64,000 bases of DNA from Sitta carolinensis. Lineage: Eukaryota; Chordata; Aves; Passeriformes; Sittidae. The notes under the pieces are model-generated. The model was given only the letters and a program-made list of their open reading frames with translations, ran no database searches and was not told the DNA's origin. The position numbers were made by a program, and so were the translations under genes. How positions within the stretch are numbered: the first letter of the stretch is position 1; the number at the start of each line of letters is the position of its first letter. The stretch covers positions 111,423,108-111,487,107 of the forward strand of contig CM063283.1 of the NCBI GenBank assembly GCA_032173965.1, written 5' to 3'. Shown here in pieces: positions 43,013-53,577 of the stretch.

Positions 43013-46000
43013 CCTTGGCTGCAAAGTGCTCTGCACTGGTGGCCAGCTCGCAATTTAACACTCCGTTTAATTAAATACCGTGGCTCTCTAAAGGGGGATG
43101 TTTGCCACCAATTATGCATTTTCAGAGGGGCAGGGCTGGTGAAGGAGCTGGGCTGCTTTCATTTATTTACCTGCCTGGCATGGACATGCCTGTTATGCTA
43201 GGCAAGAGCCTGTTCCAGCTTTGGGCAAACTGGTTTTGCTTTGGGAGAAAAGCAGTGTTTGTTCTGTGGCTGGTGAAATGAGAAATGCTGTGAACTCCCC
43301 TGAATCCATCAGGTTTGCATGAAGTTCATCAGTGACAAAGCCTGCTCTCAGCACTTGGGTTTTTCCTCACAGATGCTGGTGCTGTTGCCCTTCCAGAAGC
43401 CTCAGTGGCTTTTGCCACAGTCACTGGATCTCAGCAGCACGTTTTTAGGGCTCACACCAGCGTGTCCCCAGCCCTGTCCCTTCCCCAGCCTCCCTGCACC
43501 CCACCACAGCTGTCTGAAGCAATTCCCAGCCTGCTGCCCAGTTCTTTTTTCTCTCCCAGCTCCTTTTCCTCTCCATTCTTGCAGTCCCTTCATCATTAGC
43601 TCCCACAAGACTATCAGTAGCATATCTGTCTGACACAGGCAGTTTCACTGCTATAAATTCTCCACAGCCTATTGAATAGGGACCTTTTAATTAGGTTTTA
43701 AGAATTTTCCCAATAGCTGAGAGGCATTGAGAATTCAGGTCTCATTTGTGAAAAGCAAAATATGTTACAGAGGGAAGCTGCTTGGTTTACTGCAGTATTA
43801 ACATTCCTCCCCTTGTATTTATGGGCATGGATTAGTTGCTGTTTTGCTATTGTGGACAGAAATATGTCTGACAATTCACTTTATTGTGCTACAAATGACA
43901 GATTTAAAACAGTGATCCAACGTGAGAGCCCTCTTGGGCCACTGCATTGTCTGTGTGACATACAGAGAAAATGTGAACAAAATCTTTCATCATCAAAATT
44001 TGATTGCTCTGCTATTTGCACCAAACTAGCATTATGTTCTCACTGTCAAAGGGGTTTTCTGGCTTCAGCTCTCACTGTGCCCTGAAGATCTGAGATAGGA
44101 CTTCATATGAGAGTGGGGAAGATGGAGCCAGGCCCTTGGCAGGTGTGGAAGGGCAAAGTGGTGCTGCCTCGGGCCCTGGACACACTTGGCCGCAACAAGA
44201 GGGCAAGTGTCCCTCCCCTCCAGTGTCCCCCCAGCTGCTGGGGATCCCAGACTCAGGGAATTCATGAACCAGGTGTGGTATTGTTTGTGTTTCTAAAAGC
44301 TCAGATGGATTTTCCCTTCCAGGAACTGTTGCAAATGGCTTTCTGTTGAGGTGACAAGGACTCCTCTTGCTTGCTGTCTGCCCTATGCCAAAACACCTTC
44401 AGGTCTGGGAGAGCTGTCACAGCACTGTTCTGCCAATGCAATCCTTGCAGGCATCAAATTTCTGCTTCAGTCTACTCATCCTGACAAAACTGTATGTTGG
44501 AGAGATCCCAGCCAGCTCTAACAGCTGTATTTTGATCCTGCTGGGTGCATTTGATCCAGTTCTTGCTCCTCAGCTATAGATCAGTGAGTGCTGGCATCAT
44601 TTTTCGTGGGGTTACTCCAGGTAAGCAGGACACAGCAAGGGCAGCCTCAGGTGCATTTCCTCTGCTGTGGCATCCTTCATCCCAGCTGGAAACCTCCAAC
44701 GTGCTCCTCTAGGCTGAGCTCTGGCTTCTGAAATGCTTTCACCTGCAGTAACTTTTTATGAAACAACATAGTAAAATAAGATGTTCTTATTAAGATTTTC
44801 CCATCTCAAGAGAATTTTTTTTTTCTTTTCTGATTCAGAACTTTGCAGTTCACTTTGTATATCCAGTCACTTTAAAATCTTTAAGGTGAAGATTTCAAAG
44901 GAATTTCATAGCTAGCCTTTTATTTTTCCTTTTGAAATTTCTACTTCTTTTCTTTCTACTTTTTTTTTTCTATCATTATTTTGTTAAATTGCTTGAAGAA
45001 TTCAGCTGAATAGAGACATAATTTTCCCCCAAACTAGTTCTCCCTCTAATCATCATATATCAACTCTTGCTAACATTGGAGTTTAATATTTCTCCCTCTA
45101 TTTTTAAGCACATTTAATTGGTGCAGACAAAACACTTCCTGTCCAATATTTCCTCCCTTCACAGTCTTCAATGAAAAGAGCAATAAGTGAAACTTGCTAA
45201 AAACAGCAATAGCCTTGGCTCCACTCTGCCAGCTCTGTAGGTAATTTTTGCTATTGTTCAGCTCAGCTGAGCCAGCCCAGGTCACTTTCTAACCTCAATT
45301 CTTTTACAGACCCTGTCACACTGTACATCCTTCTGAGCCTTTCCAGTCCTCACCATCAGCTGGAGACAGCAATTTAGGCAGCAGCTTTTGGCTGCCTGCT
45401 TTTTAAACCACTAGGGCAAAACTTCTCTGAAATGACCTTTTCCTCCCACACTGGGTCTTAGGCTCACTTATTATTTCCTATTTCTCCTGCTTCTCCTATT
45501 TCAGGCATTTCTCATTTGTATTTATCTCTTTAGCTGTTTGTGTCAGAAATAACCTTGCAGCCCTTTGCCTGCATTGCCTGGTTTTCAAAGTTTCGATCAC
45601 TGTTCCCATAGTGGCAAATGAGAGCTATGGATCCTTTTATTTTTTTTAATATATCTCATGTGTCCCAAATAAATTCAGTCCTTGACATGTGAAATGAAAC
45701 CCAGAGCTCTCAACCAAAGGGGTAACATTTCCTTTTAGCTTGCAGGGTGAATGGCTGCTGACCCCTGCCTGCTCCTATTTACACTGCTAATTGTTCTGAC
45801 ATTAATGAATGAATTATGCTGAAGTGATGCAATGTGGGCAATATATATTAGCTGTTCCATTCCACTGCCCTCAGAACATCAGTGTTTGGGGCTGCTGGGT
45901 GATCTCAGTGACCCCCTGTCCCTGTGTGCAGGTGAGAGGTGTTGCCTTGTGCCCTTGTAGCTGATGCTCTCTCACTGCACCAACAAGAATCCCTCCCACC

Positions 46001-46039
46001 AGACACTCTGTGCTGGAATCCAAAGTGCTGGGAAATCTC

Positions 46040-46556
46040 AGAATATTAAGTCTGTAAGCCAAAACTTAGAACTAGAGACAGGGTTTGACATGAAACCTTG
46101 GAAAAAGCTTCCAAGTTTAGGTGCTAGAAGTTAGAATGTAGATTTATGACTTAAAGTAGAGTGTGTCAAGTTGAGTAGAGGAAAGTTTAGTTTCAGAGCT
46201 TAAAAGTCATAGACAAAACAAAAGTAGTTACAAAGGTTAACAAGAGGTTTTGGAATGTAATGCTGTAAGGTTTAGGTGTTAAGAGATGATTGGTTAAGAA
46301 AGTTCTCACTGTAATAACATGAATTAACCTAGTATTGGTTTAATAACATAAATATCTAGTTGGCAGTATTTTATTTGCCATAAAGCCTTAAATAATCTGA
46401 TAAGCAGAAATCTTGTGACTTCTTCACCACACTGCTAACATCTGTAAGAGGGATCCATCCTCTCTCTGCCTCTGTAGAAGATAAGAAAAATAAACTTCAC
46501 TTTTTCACTAAACTTGGAACTTCCATTTCCCTGTTTCAAGAAGAAATCTCCACACA
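46040..46556 (+). mobile_element. Probable LTR-type element
   Basis: An A-rich left part, a gatgattggtta CCAAT-like box (about 46285), a gccataaagcc TATA-like site at 46378, an AATAAA at 46489-46494 and a ctccacaca end. The same layout is seen in the element ending at 39099. Edges and family are not fixed. Confidence 0.45.
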
Positions 46557-49500
46557 CAAAACAAGAGGTGTAAAGCTGTTATGTGAGAAAACATAAACTC
46601 ACAGCTGTGGAAGGAAACAGACCCAGAAACTGTCCCCACATCATGAGTGGTGCTGGATTTGTGTCTTCCTTCTGGGAATCACAACCAATCCACAGGTTTG
46701 GGTTTGCTTCAGGTTTTGGTGAGTTTCAGAATGATCTGCGATGCTCCACCCATCACATTTTCCATTCTCCAAACCAGGATATTTTTACCAGATTCAGTAC
46801 TAAACCCAAGCTAGATTATCTTGGTTTTGAGCTTGAAACTTTCACTAGACAATTTGAAAACCTGTCCCTGAGAAATGATGAAAATCAAAAGATGCAATGA
46901 TAAAATCATGGGATGGGCCAGACTAAATGAATCCTTCCCTAGTCCGGTTCCCTGAGCCAGTTACAGATGCTCACAGGAAATCTTCAACAAGGAGCAAAGG
47001 TAATCCAGTCATACACCACATTATTCTCATTTCCCACTCCTGCTCCATCATTTTTTGGAAAGCTTTCTGGTTGCTTTATTCTGAGAAATGATGAGTAACA
47101 TTTGCTTAAGTCCAGCCAGCCACAGGCAGTGATGCTTTCACAAAAATACCCTTCCAACCTCCAAGGCTTTGCAGCTTAGACGTTTCCTGAGATAACTGTG
47201 CATTTGGGGGATTTAACAGCCCCAAACAGTTTTTCTTCAATGAGTTCATCCATTGCTTTTCAGACTTGTGGGGAAGTTTTAGCATCCACAGCTGAATTGC
47301 ATCATATTCTTGTGCCAGGCAATGAACCATCTTCCTTCATGTGCTTCTCACTTACCACTGAGTCTGTTCTGTTAGATGAGACCATGAGCTGTGCCTCCTG
47401 TGACCTGTATGGGTCTGCAGAGACCTGGGGTACATAAATATTCCTGATGTGGATGCTGCCCCACACTGCCATCCCCACCATGGGTCCTTTGGAGATTAAG
47501 CACACAGCATAATAAAGCAGACACAGAGTGGGTTTATAAAATGGGAAAAAGCTTTGTAAACCTGTGATTCTCTATTCCTTGCCTAAGAATTGTTCATCTG
47601 TCATTTGCTTTTCTCATGGTTGCTAAGCACTGAGCTGGTGTTCTCACAAAACTGTTACCCTGCAATGCTCCTGTCATCCTCACACTGCACTCACCATAAC
47701 CTGAGTGATCACAGTCACCTCAGGGTCCTTCACTGTGGCTGAAAAGGTGGGATTGCTCCTCTCCCAGCTGTTCATCACTCCATACTTCCAGACATGATGG
47801 CACACATGCCATCCCACTCTGCAGTCATTCCATTGTGCACAATCCATCAGAGCAACTGCCTCTTACTTTTACTGCCACAGAAAGTGTCACCAAGAGATTT
47901 TGCCCTCTCACCTCCTCTTTCAGATGCTTTGTGAGCCTGTTAAGCTGCAAAGGTCCCAGCATAACTCCCTGCAGGAGCCCCTCATGACCTCTCTCCCCAG
48001 TGAAAACCATCCTGCCCTCTGCTTGTTGCCCTGTTTTCATCCAGGAGAAAATTTCCCCATCTGTCCTGTGACGACTTCATTTCTAAGATCCCTACACTCT
48101 TCAAAACCTTCTTCCTTAGCTCATTGCTCTCATGAGCCAGAGGGCTTTTCTCAGCATCTCTTCTAATTACAGTCTCCTTTTTAACTCAGGGCAGCCAGAA
48201 CGTCACAAAGGGACTGGGACAGTACCAGAATTATGTTTTCTCCTTTGTACTCCTTTCCTAATAACTACTGAAAGCAATTTGACTTTTTTCACTGTGAATA
48301 TTCAGCTGGCACATCCACAGTGATGGGGAGCTGGGTGACTGACAGTAGCTAATTTGCAGCCCATCTTGGTGATTATATACTTGGGTTACTCTTCCTCCGT
48401 GCACTTTATTTTTTATTTCATTTGTCATTTATCACCCAGTCAATCTTGTAAGATATTTCCACAGCTGCTCAGATAGCTGTACTTTTTTAAAAATATGAGA
48501 AATAATTCTGAATCATCAGCATATTCATCACTTCATTATTCACCAAGCTTTCCTGATCATTTTTGAATATGTTGAGCAAAAATCCTCTCCTCTCCCCTGT
48601 GATTGCTGACCTTTGTCTCCTATCTGAAAAGAAGTTATTTATTTACCTCTTTGTGAATTTACTTTCCTGCAATATTTTTTTTCTATTTTCTTTAATTTAC
48701 TTAAAAAAAAAAAAAAAAAGGTCTTCTTTCTTCTGGTAGCTTCCTTTACTCTCTCATTTAATTATTCTGGGTCTGTGTGTGCCTGAGGACATCCTTTTCA
48801 TATTTTTTGTTCGATGGTAAATATTTACTGAGTTTTTCCTATTGTGTCTTTCAATAGCACCCTGCTCTTTGCCAGCATTTCACACATTTTACTCATCCTT
48901 TAAGCTCAATTTAATAAGTCTTCTTGATTTGTTTTTCCTGTTTTAGACAGTAAAAGGTCAGGATTTGGACTCACTCATTGCCTGTGGCATGGTAAACTGG
49001 AATGCATCACAACCATTATCATAGCAACACCTCTCAGTGGACACATTTTGAATCAGATCTGCATTTATCAGGAGTTTCTTCCCTTCTCTGGGCCACTACA
49101 AATCTGACAGGGTCTAGAAAAGAAACTAAATGAATATTTCCCTGCTTTGCTGGCTCCAGCCCATGTGCCCTCTTCTCCACAGGTTGCTCCCCACCTCATT
49201 TCAGGAACAATAAGGATTTTCTGGAGTTATTTTGGTGCTTACAAAAAATGATGGCAATCCTGAGATCATGGACTGCTAGGAGATCCCAGAAGCATTAGGG
49301 AAAATTACTGGCTCAGATCTGTATTTCTGAACTGGCACTGGGCTTTGCGGTCACAACCAAACCTTTTTGTAGTGTATTGGATGCTGAAATTCAGGCTTTT
49401 AGATCTGACTCAGCTCTGAGTTACACATTTGATTAACTTCAGTAATTAAATCTCTCTTTTCACCTTGGGCAAGGATGTTTGCCACAGAAATGTGACAAAA

Positions 49501-50248
49501 GTCCTCTTCCAGCACTGCCTGTGGTTTGCAGAAATGACATATTCTTTAATAAAATTTCCCTGAAGGAGTTTGAACTCACAAAGTTCCAGTTGATTTTGAC
49601 AACTGCATTAATACACCTGTGGCAGGGCTCTTTATCAAAGCCACAGATCTCAGGGGCTGAACTGCCCATTTTCAAAATTAAGAGGTAGGGTTTTCTATGT
49701 TTGTTTTTTGACCCCTCAGTGCTATCTGGTAGACAGACAGATATTGTCCTGGTTGGAGGAATTTCATGTGCCAACTCATGCTTTTCTGTGCCTGGCACAG
49801 CTGGAAGGAGCAAATTGCAGACACCCCTCTCCTTTGCCACTGTATTTTTTTCTCTGTTATGATGATTTATTTTAGAGAGCACTTAAAACTTGGGGTTTAC
49901 TTTGTGGGCTCATAAGCAGTGATGTTGGTCCAGTGACAGATTTCTTCATGTCAGCATTCAAACTAAGTTACCACAAAAGGAAATTCCCATCAGGACAAAA
50001 CACTCCTTTTAGGATGATAATCAAAGTTGTACTGTCTGCTGGTTATTCTAAGTGAAAAGAGATAGAAGAAAACACCCTTATCCTTCAAAAATTCTGGATT
50101 AGAAGAATGAAGAGTTGCAGGCTGCCACCAGTCTAATTCCAGCCATGGTGATTTCTCCATGTCCTTGCTGGGAAGGAGATGAGAGAACCACAGTGCAGCT
50201 AAAAGGGACCAGGGAGGGAGGATATGGTGATGCCTTAAGTTTTAGCTT
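46557..50248. other. Intergenic, no gene seen
   Basis: AT-rich sequence with a 17-base A run at 48703-48719. The 140-codon minus-strand frame at 49460-49882 has no recognised motif and no splice-bounded support. Confidence 0.55.
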
Positions 50249-50685
50249 TTATATTTTCCAGTTTCTGTACTGCATTGGTGTGTGACTCTGAACTTCATAT
50301 AAAGTGTCAGCAAGTTCTCCTCACAGCTCAGTCACACAGAACAATCCTTTTCCAGCCCCAAAACCAAGGGCACTGCTGAGCTTTGGGCTCAAAAAATGCA
50401 AACAGCAGAGAATTGAGGAGAGCAATCTGGGAGGATGGGACTGCATCATCTGGAGCTGGAATGGGACAATTAATCCAAATACCTAAATGGACCTAAACTT
50501 TTATAAAAGTGTGAAAACTCATGACCCATCATCCATCTTGTATCCATCTTGGGTATATCTTCAGAGGATTCACCTTGGGCTCTTGCACTGCCCATGGTGA
50601 ATCCTTTGAAGGCCTTCTAACAAATACCTTCTTTATTCCTTTAACACTGTCTAGCCTCTGTTCCAAACACCCTCTCAAGGCATCA
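50249..50685 (+). mobile_element. LTR copy, left of a pair
   Basis: About 437 bp, closely similar to 51231-51639. It contains tttataaaagtgtgaaaac (TATA), a ctttattcctttaacactg stretch and the end ggcatca. No target-site duplication is evident. Confidence 0.75.
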
Positions 50686-51230
50686 ACAGCGCCTGGAGAG
50701 GAGGAAGGAGCCCTCCAAGCCCCTCTGCCCGTGGGCACTTGCAGAGCCTGAGATCCTTCACAGAGTTACCAAAAGGCTTAGGCAGGTGCCGGCCTCACAG
50801 AAGGAAACACATTTACAGGGAAACCCCAGATAATTTTCAAGGCTTTGCTATATAAACATATTAAAGATCTTTAAGTAATCCCCTGGCAGAAGGCAGGCCG
50901 CTCGTTTCTCGCGCGGTGTTTGCTCTGAGATGCCAATCAAACGCTCTTTCCGCAGCGAGAGCTCGGGGGGAGATTTGCCTTTGTGCCCGCAGCTGGGATC
51001 GGGCCCAAGAGGTGACAGCCAGCAGATAAGGGCTTAATTAATGTCCAGAAAAGAGCAGGAGCAAAAAACGTTATCTGCAGTTTCAGCTGACTCACACGAT
51101 GGGCTGATAATCTACTGAGAATTCTGTGGAGGTCCGAAGGCAGCGCGGTCCCTCTCGGCATCCCTGCTTTGCTCTGGTGCACACCTCAGCCAGCTCCACT
51201 GCCATCTCCCAGTGATGAGTTTGGATTTCA
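50686..51230. promoter_or_regulatory. CpG-bearing block with GATA and AP-1 motifs between two LTRs
   Basis: 545 bp that does not look retroviral. From about 50890 it has an unusual number of CpGs, AGATAAG at 51024-51030, TTATCT at 51071-51076, TGATAA at 51105-51110 and TGACTCA at 51088-51094. It is 2.3 kb upstream of the TFF2 start. A gut-type enhancer is an inference from the motifs alone. Confidence 0.4.
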
Positions 51231-51639
51231 TGTTGTCCAGATTCTGTACTGCATTGGTATATAACTCTGAGCTCCGTATAAAGTGTCAGCAAGTTCTCCT
51301 CACAGCTCAGTCACACAGAACAATCCTTTTCCAGCCCCAAAACCCAAAGGGCACCCCTGCAGCTTTGGGCTCAAAAAGTGCAAACAGCAGAGAATTGAGG
51401 AGAGCAATCTGGGAGGTGGGACTGCATCACTGGAGCTGAATGGACAATTAACCCCAATGTGGAAATGGACCAAAACTCATAAAAGTGTGGGAACTTGTGA
51501 CTCGGGATCCATCTTGGGTGTAGCCTCAGCCAGGCTCTTGTACTGCCCAAGGTGAATCCTTTGAAGGCCTTTTAATAAATCCCTACTTTATTCCTTTAAC
51601 TCTGTCTGGCCTCTGTCCCAGGGCCCTCTTTAGGCATCA
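51231..51639 (+). mobile_element. LTR copy, right of a pair
   Basis: 409 bp beginning TGTTGTCCAG and ending GGCATCA. Internal segments gtgtcagcaagttctcctca, cataaaagtgtgg and aataaatccctactttattc are shared with the copy at 50249 and, for the 3' part, with 20045-20258. It looks like a solo LTR. Confidence 0.78.
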
Positions 51640-53440
51640 TGAGGCTGGTGGAGACATGACCCATGACTTCTCTGAACAGGCATCATGGTGGACCTTTACA
51701 ATAGGGAGAAAACTGGATTTTAAAGTTTTTAGTCCAACATTTTCTCTAAGTGATGGAGGTAGAAAGTGTGATATGAGCAGCTGAGTGATGGAGCACAGCC
51801 CTCTTCTGCCTGCAGCTTGTGTATTGTGACATGGAGGATACACAAAAGATCTAATTTATGAATTGTGACAGTCAAAGAGAAATGCCACCCATGTCTTAAA
51901 TAGGGATGGATATAAATAGAATCCATAAAATATTGAATAAGTTAACCTTTAGGAAAAAGAACACCATTATTTTTTTCCGTTGTAGAACAAAATGCCTGCC
52001 ACTTTGCTGGAAATACTTTTCAACAAATAAACTTCATCCAAAACACAACCATAGAAGCTGAAAGTTCTCAGTTTGAGCTTTGTAATGGAAAGATGCACAA
52101 AACAAATTCATATATAGTATTCAAAAGCAAGAAGACACAATTCTGTCAAAGATCAAAAAAAAATGCATTGAGTGTCTTTATGAGGTTCAAAGGTGATGAA
52201 GAGGAAGGGTGAGCTGGTGGTTTTCCCACAGGAAAAGTGATGCTGCAGAGCACCCAAGGGGCTGCAGCCTGCCCTGCCTGCTCTGCAGGTGTCACCTGTG
52301 GGGAGGGAGCAGAGATGGTTCCACCATCCCACTGCTTCTCCCCCCTCCCTGGCACTGCTCTGACTGTCTTTAAGAGCTGACAAGTAGCCAGAAGTTAAGA
52401 AATGTTACAGTAAATGGTAGAAAATTGTCCAAAAGAAAGATTAGAGCTTTCAGCAGCCCAAGGCCTGTTGTGCCAAAACAACCTAAAGGCTTCCTGGGAG
52501 GCCACCTTTGAAACCAGGAGAAAAGCAATCAGGAAGTTATTAGGTCAAACATGGTGCTTCAGAAGTTTGGTTTTGGCAGAACACATGCAGGTGGTGTTGG
52601 ATGGGTTGGGAAGTGCTGCTCTGCTTTGGGGATCAGGCAGAGGGGGTGGGGACAGCCCCTGTTTTGTCACCCCTGGAACAGGACCTTGCACAGGGCAGCA
52701 ACTCCAAAATAAAACTGGGACACTCAGGACTGATGCCTGGATGAGCACAGCACCTGCAGAGCAGGCTGAGGTCATACAGAAACTCTCATTCCTTCTCTTG
52801 TGTCTCTATACTGTTAGACCTCTTGGGATCTTGGTGTTTTCCCTGATCTTACCTTCTTTTCCTAAATCCCCTTGTATGGAAACCAACAGTGGCCTTATGT
52901 GCTCAGTATTTCTCAGTCACACCTTCCAACTCCTGTGTTTATGTATTTTTTCAGGGGCACAGTGGTCTCCTGAAGCTTGGAGGTAGTACAGCTCCAGCCC
53001 TCCTCCTTTCCTGTTTCAGAGTAAGCATAACCAAAACCTTAAGGCCAGGGAAAAATCGAGGCAGAAAAGATACACTGGGTAGAAAATATATGAACACATT
53101 TTTTAGTAATGACAGGAAAATAAAACTGCCCAGAGGTCTAAAATACTCTAAAGGCAATGAAATCATAGCAGAGTGGAGTCTGGCACTCAGAGCCAGAGCC
53201 TCTGGCACCCAGAGGCACCCAGCAGCATCCATTTGATAGATTATGGGATCACGTAATAGATATGTGTCTATAGGTGCGTAATAGATATGTGATCGAAAGC
53301 TCACGGGAGCCCAGGAATTTATCTCTGGGATATCAAAAATATGCATGGCAACACTTCCTAACCAAACAAAAGAAAACCCAGCCTTCTGGGTGAAGCTTCA
53401 GATGGAACAATGTTATCAGCCCTCGCTGGGCAAACACAGC
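51640..53440. other. TFF2 upstream region
   Basis: No gene seen. Close to TFF2 are a 15-bp direct repeat cgtaatagatatgtg (53252-53266 and 53277-53291) and a TTATCA GATA-type motif at 53413-53418. The 190-codon frame from 52414 has no recognised domain. Confidence 0.5.
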
Positions 53441-53445
53441 GAGTG

Positions 53446-53452
53446 CATAAAA
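53446..53452 (+). promoter_or_regulatory. TATA-like box of TFF2
   Basis: CATAAAA lies 44-50 bp upstream of the TFF2 ATG, so transcription should start near 53475-53480 with a very short 5' UTR. A GATA-type site lies 30 bp further upstream. Confidence 0.65.
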
Positions 53453-53495
53453 CCCGCGGCTTCCAGGGGAGCAGCACTCTCCTCTTGCAAGAGCC

Positions 53496-53577
53496 ATGGA
53501 TCTCAAGGTGGTCTGTGCACTCTCCATCACCCTCGTCATAGCCCTCAGCACCCTGGCAGAGGGAATTGCACCTCCAA
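53496..53577 (+). CDS. TFF2: TFF2 coding exon 1 (signal peptide)
   Basis: ATG in the context GAGCCATGG encodes MDLKVVCALSITLVIALS and on to GIAPP, a classical secretion signal, then a GTAAGT donor in phase 1. Confidence 0.93.

Larger units (their letters stand above)
39100..46039. other. Intergenic with scattered CR1 remnants
   Basis: 7 kb without a supported exon. CR1 fragments are at 39486, 40566 and 42882. Open frames up to 134 codons occur on both strands and have no recognisable domain. Confidence 0.55.

Noticed and set aside
43762..44085. 107-codon frame with a hydrophobic start, briefly considered a secreted peptide
   Set aside because: No trefoil or other cysteine pattern, and no acceptor or donor giving a sensible product.
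49460..49882. 140-codon minus-strand frame
   Set aside because: Composition looks random and no domain, splice context or neighbour supports a gene.
52414..52986. 190-codon plus-strand frame just upstream of TFF2
   Set aside because: No recognised domain, no promoter or splice context; considered as a possible TFF1 relic but it has no trefoil cysteine pattern.
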